DNA from: Fratercula arctica
Taxonomy: Eukaryota > Chordata > Aves > Charadriiformes > Alcidae
Direction: 5' to 3'
Assembly: GCA_947846985.1 (NCBI GenBank)
Contig: CANTUZ010000020.1
Coordinates: 2,805,959-2,869,958, forward strand
Length of the DNA stretch: 64,000 nt
The notes beneath the pieces are model-generated. The model was not told the DNA's origin, searched no databases, and saw only the letters and a list, made by a program, of their open reading frames with translations. The position numbers were made by a program, and so were the translations under genes. Position 1 is the first letter of the stretch. Each line of letters opens with the position of its first letter. Below are positions 33,796-45,600 of this stretch, piece after piece.

Positions 33796-36700
33796 CCATC
33801 TCCCCCTCTCTTCCTCTCTCCCCATCGTGCATTTAGATCCGTTGTTTTTTTTTAGCTTGACCTTTACATTTTAAAGAAACTCGCTCCTGTGTTGCAATCC
33901 CATGCTTTTAGGGCTGCTGTGGTGCCCTGGAAGCAAAAGCGCTTTGTGCTAAGTGGGTCTTAAAAAATCCAAAAAACAAAACCCCAGAGCAGTCAGCTCT
34001 TATTTTTCCATCCTGTTAATTTTCATCCTGACTTTCAGCAACAGTCAATAAAAAAGTTGGACGGAAGATAGCCTTTTTTTATTTTTTTTTTTTTTTTTTT
34101 TTTTAAGCTGGTGGTAAGATGCTAAATGCTGTTTTATGGAAAGAGCGAGTCAAAGCACCTTCCCGTGGCTGCGGGGAGCAGAGGAGCTGCCACGGGGTGG
34201 GGGGGTTTATCCATGGTCTTATCACCCCTTTCTGACCGCGGTGGAGCGTGGCCTGGGGCTTAAAACCACGGTTTTAGGGGAGGGAGTTTAGGGGAGGAAG
34301 GGAAACCACTCAGTTCTCCCTGCTTCTTAAATTCTGTTGTAGAATAAAGCAGGTGTGGGGTTTTATTTTATATATTCCATATTTTATGTATTATTTTATG
34401 TATTATTTTATCTTTAATATTTTTTTTCTTTCTTCTTACTAGCTATTTGTGTGAAATCCCCACCGTGTCTGTGGGTGGGCACCTCCGCGGACCCCTCCCG
34501 GACCTTCAAACCTTCTCCAGCCATCGCATGGTGACGAGGTGAGACCCCTCCAAACCCTTCCCCAGCCTTTCTCTTGCCTCCCCCCTCCCCGGCTCCTCCT
34601 TCTCCTCCTCTTCCCTCTCCCTTCCTGCGAGCCTCCGGGAGGGATCTGCGACATGAAGTTTCCATTTGGAGCTGGCAATTTCCTGGTACGCCGATTTCTA
34701 GGAAACGTGGTGTGCTTGGTGAAACCCTAGCATGTGCGATACCTGTCTGTCCTCAGCCCGGGGTCGGACATCTGCATCCCATTCTCCACTCGGAATTTTT
34801 TCTCCTATTTTCTCCGGGCTGGAAGATAACAACAGCTGTGCAGAGAGGGGATCATAAAAAAAAAAAAAAAAAAAAAAGGCTTGTTTTCATGGCGGTGGAT
34901 TTCTGTGCAGCCTGTGCTGGTGAAGAGGGTTTTTTTTGGTGGCAAAAATCGTTGTTAGAAAAGGCTTGTGCAAAGGGGAAAAGGGCTTCAAGATGCTCCC
35001 GTTGCTGGTTTTCCATAGGCGTGTGTCTGGCATCGCTTGCAGACAGCCTGAAAAAGAGTGGATAATGAAGGTGGGGAAGACACCAGCTGCTACCCAGCTT
35101 GAAAAATAATAAAAAAAAAAAGCCTTTTATTGGACCTGCTTTTAAAAAAAATAGATTAAAAAAAAAGCGCCGAATGTATTTTTTTCTGAAGCAGCAGCTG
35201 AATTCAAGATTCTATGGGAGTGCTAAAACGGGGGATAAAGCTGTAGCGCTGCCCGTAGCGGGGTGTGCAGGGGGTTGCTCTGCCGGTGCCCGCTGCCGGC
35301 GGCTTTAATTGCTCGTGGGCATCAATCACTGCGACGATTTAGAGGAGGGAAATGGTATTTGCAGCAGTGTGCAGGGCAGCATTTGGGCAGATTTCAAGCA
35401 TTTGGACAGATTTGGGAACTTGCAAGAGGGGAAAGGTGCAGCACTAGGTGCTTTTTGAGCAATTCAAGGAGTTTATATTCATTTGTTTTGGGGCTGAGAG
35501 CGGGCGAGCGCCGTGGGTCAGGATGTACCCATCCGAATGAAGCACCTCGTGCACATCTAGGAGTCCCCCCAACTCGCAAATCACCTTGTTTGCTGGGCTA
35601 GAAGCTCTTTAATATATTTCATATTAATTAATGCTGAAATAGTTGCGCTTGGAGGAGAGATTGTGTCCAGATGTCGAAACCTCTGGATTTTAAAGCTTGT
35701 TTGTTATAGCTCTTAAATTACAGATTGAACAGCTACGCGGAGTTTTCAGATCATCCCGTAGAGCGGGGACTGATAAAAAGCAACCGAGTGGAAACCCCAA
35801 ACCCTTTCCGTCGGCAGCGAGGGATAACGTGGTGGGGGTGGCAGCTCCGGGTCCCTGCGGCCACAGTGGTGGCACGGACCAGACCCCGGCGTTGGGCTCC
35901 CAGCTCGAGCAGAGGCATTTTGGGGGGGGGGGGGGGAAGGGGGTTTACAGGGTCCTGCGAGGGACTTTGCTTCAGGATGTGAAAAATCAGGCTGTGAAAA
36001 GTGCCCCAAAACATGCAAAAACCACCCCGTTGCCCGTTCCTGGGGCGTGCTCTGGATTTCTTTAATCGCTTCCCATCGCTTCCGTTCTCCGTGGATGGAA
36101 ATCCCTTCCCTCTGGGTGGCCTTTCATTGATGCCCTTCTTCGATGGGGATGGAGGAGGACCCCCCCCCCCCCCCCCATCCCAGGAGGGGTTTAACCCTTC
36201 CCCACCCACCTCCTTCTCCTCCCCCTGTCCGTATTTACAGCCCAGGGAGGCAAAGCAGCGCGGGAGGAGGATGATTTAGCCCGGCTTGATTTCCAGGCTG
36301 ACTCATGGATAACAGCAACGGGAGAGCGGGATGTTAGAAACCCCCAGGGGCTTTTGCATGGGGTAATTAATTAAACCCTCTCCCTGTATCTGGAGCCCCT
36401 GTGGTCCCGCAACGAGGAGATTCAGGCTCTGACACCTCCAGCAAGCTCTTGGTGACAGCCCCCATCTCCCTGGTATTTAAATCTCGGGACACCTCAGATT
36501 TTTTTTTTTTTTTTTTTTTTTTTCCCCTCCCCTACAACTGTTTGTTTCGAATGAATTGGGATTTTGGACCCCAGCCAGCCTCCTGCTGCCGCTCCGAAGG
36601 GCAGATAAGCGGCAGCGCCGCGATGTTATTTTCTAACCTAGTTGGAGCCGTTTTCGCTGGCCGGAGGAGTCTCGAGCTCTTTCATAACGTGGACCACATC

Positions 36701-39492
36701 TTAATAGCCCGTCTTGTGGGCTCCATCCCTCCCACTGCTGCTGACGCAGAGCATCTTCCCCTCCCGCTCGCCTTGGCCAGCTTCCCTGGATGACTCCACT
36801 AATTGCTTACGTAGAAAAAATAATGAGAAGGATGCGTATGATATATTTTTAGATGTCTCTTGGTGGGATTTAGCAACCGGCGAGCTGGAGCCAGCACCTC
36901 CCCATCCGTCCCCAGCGGTGGCTGCTTGGTGGACATCGGGAGGTTCTGTCCCAGGAGGAGGCACTGCTTTTGCAAGCGGTTTCCCTTTTATTGGGGTTTC
37001 TCCTGGTCCTTAGTAAATGGGTTTTGGATGCTGTGTCCCTGATGATGCACGGCATCTGTGCCAGGAAGCCCTGAGCCAAGGCATGATGCTGGTGGCATCA
37101 TGGTGCCATCATGGGCACTGTCACCTCCTCGCTCATCTCCAGGAGGATGGCCGCGGTGGTGGCAGGGCAGTGTGGGTCACGGTGGCTTGGAGACCGTCTC
37201 AGCACCCAAAGTAACCAACAGCAGGTTTTCCCATGTCTAAATGCCCCCGAGATGACAAGTCTCACCACCAAAGTTGCTTTTTTTAGTGGTTTTTTTTTTT
37301 TTGTTTTTAGGTGTTCCCATCCGAAACCTCAGTGGAGCAGGAGAATGGGAGCAGACACAAAATCTCCTGAAATATTACCCTGAGGATTCTGCTAATTGAG
37401 CATTGCAGCAAGTAGTTCCCTTATTTTTCTCTTTGCTTCTTCCATGGCGGGGTTCTTTGTGTCTCGGTGGTTTCCTGTGCCGGGGGCGGGGTGGGGGGGA
37501 GCTGGGCTCCAGCTCTTCCCCTTCCACCCGGGTGCGAGGAGCCCAATTCTTGCAGCACGACTTATCTGCCCTCGGAGCTGAAAACATCCTTTCTTTGCTC
37601 TTTTTGAATCCCCCGAATGAGTGATTTCTCCTGCTGGTTAACATCAGCTTCCACACCAAAGGCTGTGGGAAAAGTTTCGCAATTAGAGTGACTTTAATAG
37701 ATCTGGTTTATGTCTTAAAAATCCCATCGCTTTCTAATTCTCCCTCACATGTTTCCTTGATTACGTGTCGCGCAGCAGTGCGGCTACCAAAATAGCCTTA
37801 TGGTCTGAAGGAAATCATCAGGAAATATGTTCTTTAAACTGTAGGAATTCTCTTTTCACCAGGCACCGTTGGAAAAAGTCTGCGTTTGACCAAAAACGGG
37901 GCTTTTCTGACACCTCAGTGACGTTGTGGAGCGTGGTGCTCCACCAGTTTGCCCAAAAAAAAACCCCCGATTTCTTTGAGTTTTGCTGTAAATTTTCTCT
38001 TTAGCCACCCAAATGGTTGGGATTCTTTTGGTGTTGGGGTTGCTTTAGTTTTTGGGGAAGGTGTTTGCTGTGCGTTCAGGTCTCTCCGTGCGGGGTGATG
38101 CTTTGCTTGCCCGAGGCTTGGAGCCCGCTCTCGCGTTTTGGGGTGTTCTCGGTGGGCAGGAGAAAGCGAGGTTTGCCTGGGGTCGAGCTGCTGCTTTCTG
38201 AATAATAGAATCTCCGACAAATAACTAAGTCCTTGCGGGAAATAATCTTAAACTGTATGAAATAATGCACACATTTGCCTTTTTGAGTATTTCTAGCGTA
38301 TTTCTAGCACCCATGCCCCGTGGCTGCCCACCTCAATGTGAGGCAGAAGGGATGGGTGATGGTCGGTGGCCATCAACCCTTTGCTTCTCGCCCACGAGCG
38401 CTTTCATCTCTCCCGGCTTTGCTGCTGCCCTCGATGCTGCCGACGTAGGTTTAACTGCAGCTGGAACCATGCAGCCGCTCGCTCGCCCCTTTTGGCATGG
38501 GGGAGAGAATCAGAAGCGTAAAAGTGGGGAAAAACTCGTGGGTTGAGGTTAAGACGGTTTAAGAGGTAGAGCAAAAGCCGCACACGCAAGCAAAGCAAGG
38601 AATTTCTTCCCTGCTCTCCGTCGGCAGGCGGGCGTTCAGGGCTCCATCACTCAGGAAGACAAATGCCATATCTCCAGAATTCCCCCTTTCCTCCTTCTTC
38701 TCCCGGCTTTATACACTGAGCGTGACATTCTGTGGCATGGAACATCCCTTTGGGCAGTTGGGGTCAGCTGTCCCGGCTGTATCCCTTCCCAAATCCTTTC
38801 CCCCCTCCCAGCCTGCTCGCTGGTGGGGTGGTGTGAGGAGCAGGAAAGGCCTTGAGAGCTCAGCAACAACCAAACCCACCAGTGTGTTATCCCGAAATTT
38901 CTCATCCCAAATCCAAAACACAGCACCGCACCAGCTGCTGGTAAAACAGTGAACTCCATCCCAGTGGAACCCAGGAGGGTGCTTCCATGCTGGTCCCGCG
39001 TCAAAGCGGGTGCTGGGCAGAGCATCACGGCAGAAGATGCGGGAGGTTTGGGTGCTGCACCCCGAGATGGGTTTCCACGTCTCGCCTGGTGTCAGGAGTC
39101 GGTCGGTTGGCGCCTGTGTTACCTCCTGCTGCTTTTTTGGGTAAAACTCTTGCTGGGGCCGCCTCCCGCGGCAATGCCAGGGGTGCAGCGGTGACCCAGG
39201 GAGGCTGGAGATGAAGGCCGGGGACCTCCGGGAGCATCCCCATCGCTGCGGCCGGACAAAGCCGTGGGACTGTCCCCTGTCCCCAGGCAGTGGGGACGGC
39301 CGGTGTCACACATCGGGGTTTCCTGCGCCCCGTGGTTCAGCGGAGCCGGGGTGGCCCTTGGGAAGGGATTTTCCACACGAGATGTTCTTGAAGCTTCCTG
39401 CCCCCAGCAGGGAGCCACTTGTTTTCCTCTTAACCCTTTCCTCTTCCCCCGCCTGCCGGGGCACTGACGGGGTGCGTGCCGTGTCTCCCCAG
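33796..39492. other. FKBP5: FKBP5 intron 1, distal part
   Basis: Mixed sequence with poly-T or poly-A tracts (34076-34104, 34857-34878, 36499-36523). Several open frames exist, but none shows a recognisable domain or consistent splice sites. Confidence 0.5.
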
Positions 39493-39621
39493 GTCCGGGG
39501 CTTATGCACGGGGACCATGACCACTGATGAGGCCACCAAGAGCGAAGGGGAGGTGCAGGCGGCGGCTCTGGCCGAGCGCGGGGAGGACATCACGCCGGCT
39601 CGAGACCGAGGGGTCCTGAAG
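39493..39621 (+). CDS. FKBP5: FKBP5 exon 2 (start codon)
   Basis: Acceptor CTCCCCAG at 39485-39492, 24 nt of 5' UTR, ATG at 39517 in context ACCATGA, residues [11 protein letters not shown] to RDRGVLK, GTGAGG donor. Coding part 39517-39621. Confidence 0.95.
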
Positions 39622-42600
39622 GTGAGGGGGGTGCTGCCAGGAGGGTCCTGCCTTTCCTTCTGCATCATGGGGTGCACGGTCACGTCGGGGGGCTGCATCC
39701 CCAGCCTTTGGGGTCAGGTAGTACTTCCAGGGCTGTAGGAGTGATTTTTTTGTTGTTGTATTTGAAAGGCAAAGGAGGTGAGCATCGCTTGGAATAAAGG
39801 AGGACAGAGTGGCGTTTAAGAGTGACGGATTCAGGCTGCTCGGTGGATTTCGCTGCTATTGTGTTTCCTAATCAGATTATTAGCTGTAAATCCACAAAGC
39901 ATTTTTGTGTGTGACTCACAGACATTAGAAAGAGCACATTACTGAGATCATCCCGTCTGCTTCCACAACCCCTTCTTCATATTCAGGGCCGTTTCTGGAG
40001 AGTTCTGCTCCCCAGCCCTTGCTCTTCTCCAGTTGAATAGGACCTTTCCTCTAAGAATAGCATCCTCCCCTGCTCCATCCTCAGCTCGAGAACTGCTTGT
40101 TCCAGGCTGGAGCATTCAAAAAACAACAACAACAAAAAAAAAAAAAGTGTTGACAAGAGGCGAGTAGTGAAATGACACACCCCTGCGAGTAAAATGTGTA
40201 GGGACGGAAAGCGAGAGTAATTGCCTTCGCTTCAGGTTTCCAACGGCGGTGTTTATCCCGACACCTCCGCAAAGGTCCCTGCTCCCAGCCCTGTCCCGCT
40301 CCCTCACCCCGCCTCCCGTTGGGGGTTTATTTTTAGGGGCTGATGGAAGGATAAATGGAATAACTCCCCCTCGAGCCTTCCTTTGGTTTAGAGCAGTTCT
40401 GGGGTGTATATGCATGCATGTATATATTTATATATATGTGCATATAGATATATTTTATATATTTGTCTGTGTGTATACATATGCATGTGTATATATAAAA
40501 ATACATGAGCGTGTGTATCTCTATATATAATCATAGAATTATAGAATGGTTCGGGTTGGAAGAGACCTTAAAGATCGTCTAGTTCCATTCCATATATCTA
40601 TAGAGATATATGGAACTAGACGATCTTTAAGGTCTCTTCCAACATATCTCTATAGATATATGGAATATATATTCTATATATCTATATTCTGTGTATCTCT
40701 ATATTTATCTCCATATGCATCCTTAGCTGTCCCATGGCCTCCCTTCTCATGGCTGGTTTCTCCCTCTCTGCAGATCATTAAACGACCCGGCAGCGCAGAT
40801 GAGACCCCCATGATCGGGGACAAGGTTTACGTCCACTACAAAGGCAAACTGGCCAACGGTAAAAAATTCGACTCCAGCCGCGATCGGAACGAGCCCTTCG
40901 TCTTCAGCCTGGGCAAGGGTGAGCTGGGCCAGGGGGTCTGGCCGTGGGGATGCTCGAGGGTGGGATGCTCGAGGGTGGGATGCTCGAGGGTGGGATGCTC
41001 GAGGGTGGGATGCTCGTGGGACCCTGCTGTAGGACAGATGGAGGGTGTCAACCCTGGGGTGGTTTTTTTTTTGGGTGCCATCCTCTCTGCACCCAGGTTG
41101 GGGTTTTTCCTGCCGCTTGCTCCCTTCCTGCCTGACGTCCGCCTCTCTCCTAGGTCAGGTCATCAAGGCGTGGGACATCGGGGTGGCTACCATGAAGAAG
41201 GGGGAGATCTGCTACTTGCTCTGCAAACCCGAGTACGCGTACGGCTCTGCTGGCAGTGCCCCCAAAATCCCCTCCAACGCCACCCTCTTCTTCGAGGCAA
41301 GTCATGCCGGCGCGCTGGATGAGCTCGTTCGCTCCCTTTCTGCCTTGCCAGCCAGCTCAGAAAGAAAGAAAGAAATAAAACAAACCCCACCAACAAAAAA
41401 AAAAAAAAAAAAAAAGCTTGGATTCCTGAAACGTGTCCCTCTGCTCCAGAAACCGCTGCCAGGGTTTTCTCAGAAATGTGTGTCTGAGCTGGGAGGCTGG
41501 GACCGAAACTCCGGCTGGGGAGAGCCCCGGTGCCAGGGGTGGAGAGGCGGGGGGGGGTGTGTGGGGGGGGAAGCGGGCAGATTCCCGGTTTAAAAACGTA
41601 CACGGGAAGGAGAAGGCGGCTGGGAAATGCCTCCGGGTGCTAAAAAACAATTAGTGCCGCGGGGCTGGTAGGAAAGCCAAGGTTTTGGCGGGGTGCGCTG
41701 GCCGGGCAGGGCTCGTCGGGACAAGGCGGTGGGGCAGGAGGAGAGGGATGGGTTTGTCCTAAATTAAGGCTTAGTCCTTCCAAGTCCAGCGGGGACAAAG
41801 CTGTGGGTCGGAGCTGGTCAGAATAAAGGGGAAAATCCTGCCCACGCTGGTCCCGGGCAGCTTTCACAGCATCATCCAGCACCGGCTGTGTTGTACCCTT
41901 ACAGGCTTCATAAACTTGTTGTTTTTTGGTTTTTGGTTTTTGTTTTTTTGTGTGTTTTTTTTTTTTTTTTTACTGTTACTTTGTGTTACGCTTCAGGTAC
42001 TGGATGTGTCCCAATTCTAATAAATCGGGTGTATTATGCTGTGGCTTGGAGCTGGCTTTTACGGGCAACTTTTGCTCGTCAGTTGAATGGAGAGTTAGCT
42101 GGCTTGGCTCTCTAGCCGGGGGATGAACTGCTGCTCTGTGGCTTTGCTGTTGTTTTTCTCCCCTCCTTCCCCCCTCCCTGAGCTCTGCCCACCTTTTCTT
42201 TATTATTTTTAATTTTTTTTTTTTTTTTTTTGGTCAGGTCGAGCTGCTTGACTTCAAAGGCGAAGACTTGTTTGAGGACGGAGGGATAATCCGGAGGATC
42301 AAGAGGAAAGGAGAAGGTTACTCGAACCCTAACGAAGGTGCTACGGTGGAAAGTGAGTGTGGGTCCCTCTGTGGTGTGTGTGGGGGGTGGAATGGAGGGA
42401 TGACCCTGCCCTGGACCCCCCCCTCGCAAGGAGGCACTGTGTAGGTTGTAGGTGGCCGTGCATCACGGTGGGATGCAGGTCCATCCATCGGGAGGCAGGA
42501 AGGGATGGAGAGGGGCCGGGAGAGCAGCGGGGATGCTGCTCCTTGGCACGGACCCCCCCCCCTGGGAGGCGGCTCTGCCGGAGCTGCTGGCCGGGAGGGT

Positions 42601-45600
42601 GGACTGGGAAACCTCCAGCCGATGATGGAGCCACCACTCCAATACAACCTGCGCTCTGTTCTCTTTGTCGCGTTGGCAAACGCATCCCTGCGAGCCCCAG
42701 CGTGATTCACTTCGCTCTTAAGAGAGAAGTAGTGAAATGCTGATTAACATAAACCAGTGATTTAACAAGGTTAGCAGTGAGTGCGACAGTGTTTTACGAG
42801 ATTCGATGGCCAGGTACACTTGGTTATTTACGACGTAGAGGCCGGGGTCAGACAAGCTGTCAGAGAGACCCCCCCGTTGAGTCACGAGGCTCAGAAAGGA
42901 CCCGCTGGCTTTTAAACTCCTTCTCAGAGAGTCGGGGTGCGGCTGGATGCAGTCCTAGTCCCAGCCTTGGTCAACGGTTTATGTCTAAAGGATTATATAC
43001 GTGCAATCAATCCTTTATCTCACTCCGCCAAGTTTTCGAAGTTGAGCGTGTTGTCAGTCGCTTACTGAGAATCTGTCGCGGCAAGGGATTTCTCAGCCTC
43101 GAGGAGCAGGACCTTAAGCGAGTGTCCCCGCTCACGGGGAGATGCCGGCGTGCGGCCGCTGCCGTGCAGGAGAGCTCCAAGGGCCCTGTGCTATTTAGAG
43201 AGTAAGATAATTGACCTATAGTCATATGCGCATGGGAACAAAAATCCAGGTCCCCGCTCCAGTGTTTTGACTGTGTTGCCAGCCGTCCCCCAAAGTCCGG
43301 GTGCAACTCATCACACCTCCCACTGATGGTTATGGCTTGAGCAGGAGCCAGGGGGAAGGACGGCGGGGAAGGGGGGAGAGCACACCGCCACAGAAGGAGG
43401 ATGGAGGGAGCAAACCCCCGGTGGGGTTTCGGGGCTCTGCTGTCTCCTCTGACCCTTTGGCATCCATGGCAGCGTCCAAACCGGCTGCCAAACCCCCCCC
43501 GGCCCTGCCCTGCCTTGAAAGCATGGGTAGCCGGGGTGTCCTTCCTCGATGGCATCCTTTGCCAAGTGTTTCGGGCACCGGCGCAGGCACTCGGCAGCTT
43601 CTTTGGCCTCCTTGTTCCAACATTGATTCTCATTTTAGTGGGTTTTATCACATTTGCTGCAGAATTTCTTTTCCTTCCCCTGCAGCCAGAGGGCTGCTGC
43701 TGCTGATGGGGGTTGGGGGGGGACGACAGCAATTAATACGGAGGGTTTGCTGAGGGCGGGCTGGTCTCAGCCGATGCCCGAGGATGAGGAGCTCGGGTCC
43801 CAGTGGGCTTGTTGTATTTCTGGAGCAGACATTTCACGGGGCTGGATGGGGGAAGCCAGGCTCATTTCGTATTTTTTTTTCCCCTTCCCAAGAACCCTTC
43901 GGCCACAGACATGGAGCTCGCTCCGCACTTTCCTCTCTCCCTTACAGAGCTCCCGTACACAAAGGTTACGCTCCCTTTAGCGGAGGAGAAATTGGATCTG
44001 AGCTGTGACAGCTCATAAAGCTCACCGCCTTGAACGGCTGGTTCTTCTAACTAGGCTTTTTTTTTTATTATTATTTTTAAAGGAAAAATGAGTTTTTGAC
44101 TCAGAGTTGACTGTCTGCCTCTCCTGCGGTGAGCATCGTAGCCGGGGACCAGCTGCGAGCCGAGCTTCAAGCCGGCTCCGCTACCCTAAAGATTAAATAT
44201 AAAAGACTAAATATAATTAAAATCAGCACAGATCCAGCATTCCACTGTATTTTGACGAGGTCTGAGGGCGTTACAGCCAGCGCCGTGCCCGATGCAGGGG
44301 ACAGGGACAGCTCTGTCTTTGTTCCCTTCGCAGCTCGAGGTTTTTTGGGTGCTTTAATGGCTCGGGAGGGGACTGAGGTGGGAAGGGGGGGGCTGTGCCG
44401 ATCCCCCTGGCAGCCCCCCTGCCCTGCCACCTGCTCCATCCGCTCCTGCCGCATGGAATGCCTTTGGAACTATGCATCCCTACGCATCCCGGGGCCGGAG
44501 ACCCTTAAATACATCCCCATGAGAGAGGATGGGGAGGAGCAGCACCAGGCCCCCTGGCAGCCTCACAGCCAGGATTTTGGGTGCAAATAGGCTTTTTTTT
44601 TTAAAAAAAAACCTGGTGCTTTTAGGGTGGGCACTGTGCTGGGGGTGGCACGGCAGCCCTGGGGATGGCATGGCAGCCTTGGGGACAGCACAACAGCCTT
44701 GGGGACAGCACGGCAGCCCACCCCGGCAGCAGGGCCGTGACCCAGGGGGGCAGCGAGGGTTTCTCTCAGCCCCCTGTTTGGGAGGTGCGTCGGCGCTGGA
44801 ATTAGACTGGAAGAAACCACGCTTCCAGGAGCGAGCATCTCCAAGGCTGGAATTTTGAACGCATTTTTTAATAAGTTTTTAAAGTTTTACAGACCCTTAA
44901 TTCGCAGTTCCGGTCCCTAAAACACGGGCTGCAGTCGAAATCTGGCATTCCAGCTTTTGTTACAACCTTTCCCCCCCGCCCCCGCCGCCCCAGCTCCCTC
45001 CTCCTCCTCCTCCTCCTCCTCCTCCTCCTCCGTTTTTAATCTGAGTACAAATTGCTGTCAGCACATCAAGTTCGTGTGCCAGCCGCACTCGGTACACTCT
45101 GTTCTCAGCTCTTCAAAAACAAAATCGCTGCAGGCACCGAGAGAACAATAAGTCAGGGCTGCAACCGGAGTGATGTTCCTTCGGCAGCTTTTTTTTTTTC
45201 TTTTTTTTTCTTCCCCCCCCCCCCCCCCCCATCCTGTAATCCAAGAGCGACGGCAGCCAGCTGACCTGCTCCTGGAAACCCGAGCGGAGATTTTCTACCC
45301 GCCCCTGCTTTGCCCGCTGTATTTTATGGGCGATTAAAATAGAGCGAAACTATCCTCGAAGGGATGGAGCACAGCATCCTCCTGTGCGTCCTGTTTTAAA
45401 GTGGGATCTTCTGTTCTGTTTTTCAAAGTGGGATCTTCCCCCGGCGTCCCACTGGGGATGAGAGACCTGGGAGAGCTGCTTTTGGAGTCAGGGATTCTGG
45501 ATCCACACTCACTGGGAACGCGCAGGGAGATGGTGTGGTGCTGGGGGGTTGCTGGGTTACCTGTATTTTAGGCTGAATTTTCCACTTTCCTGGGTTTAAG

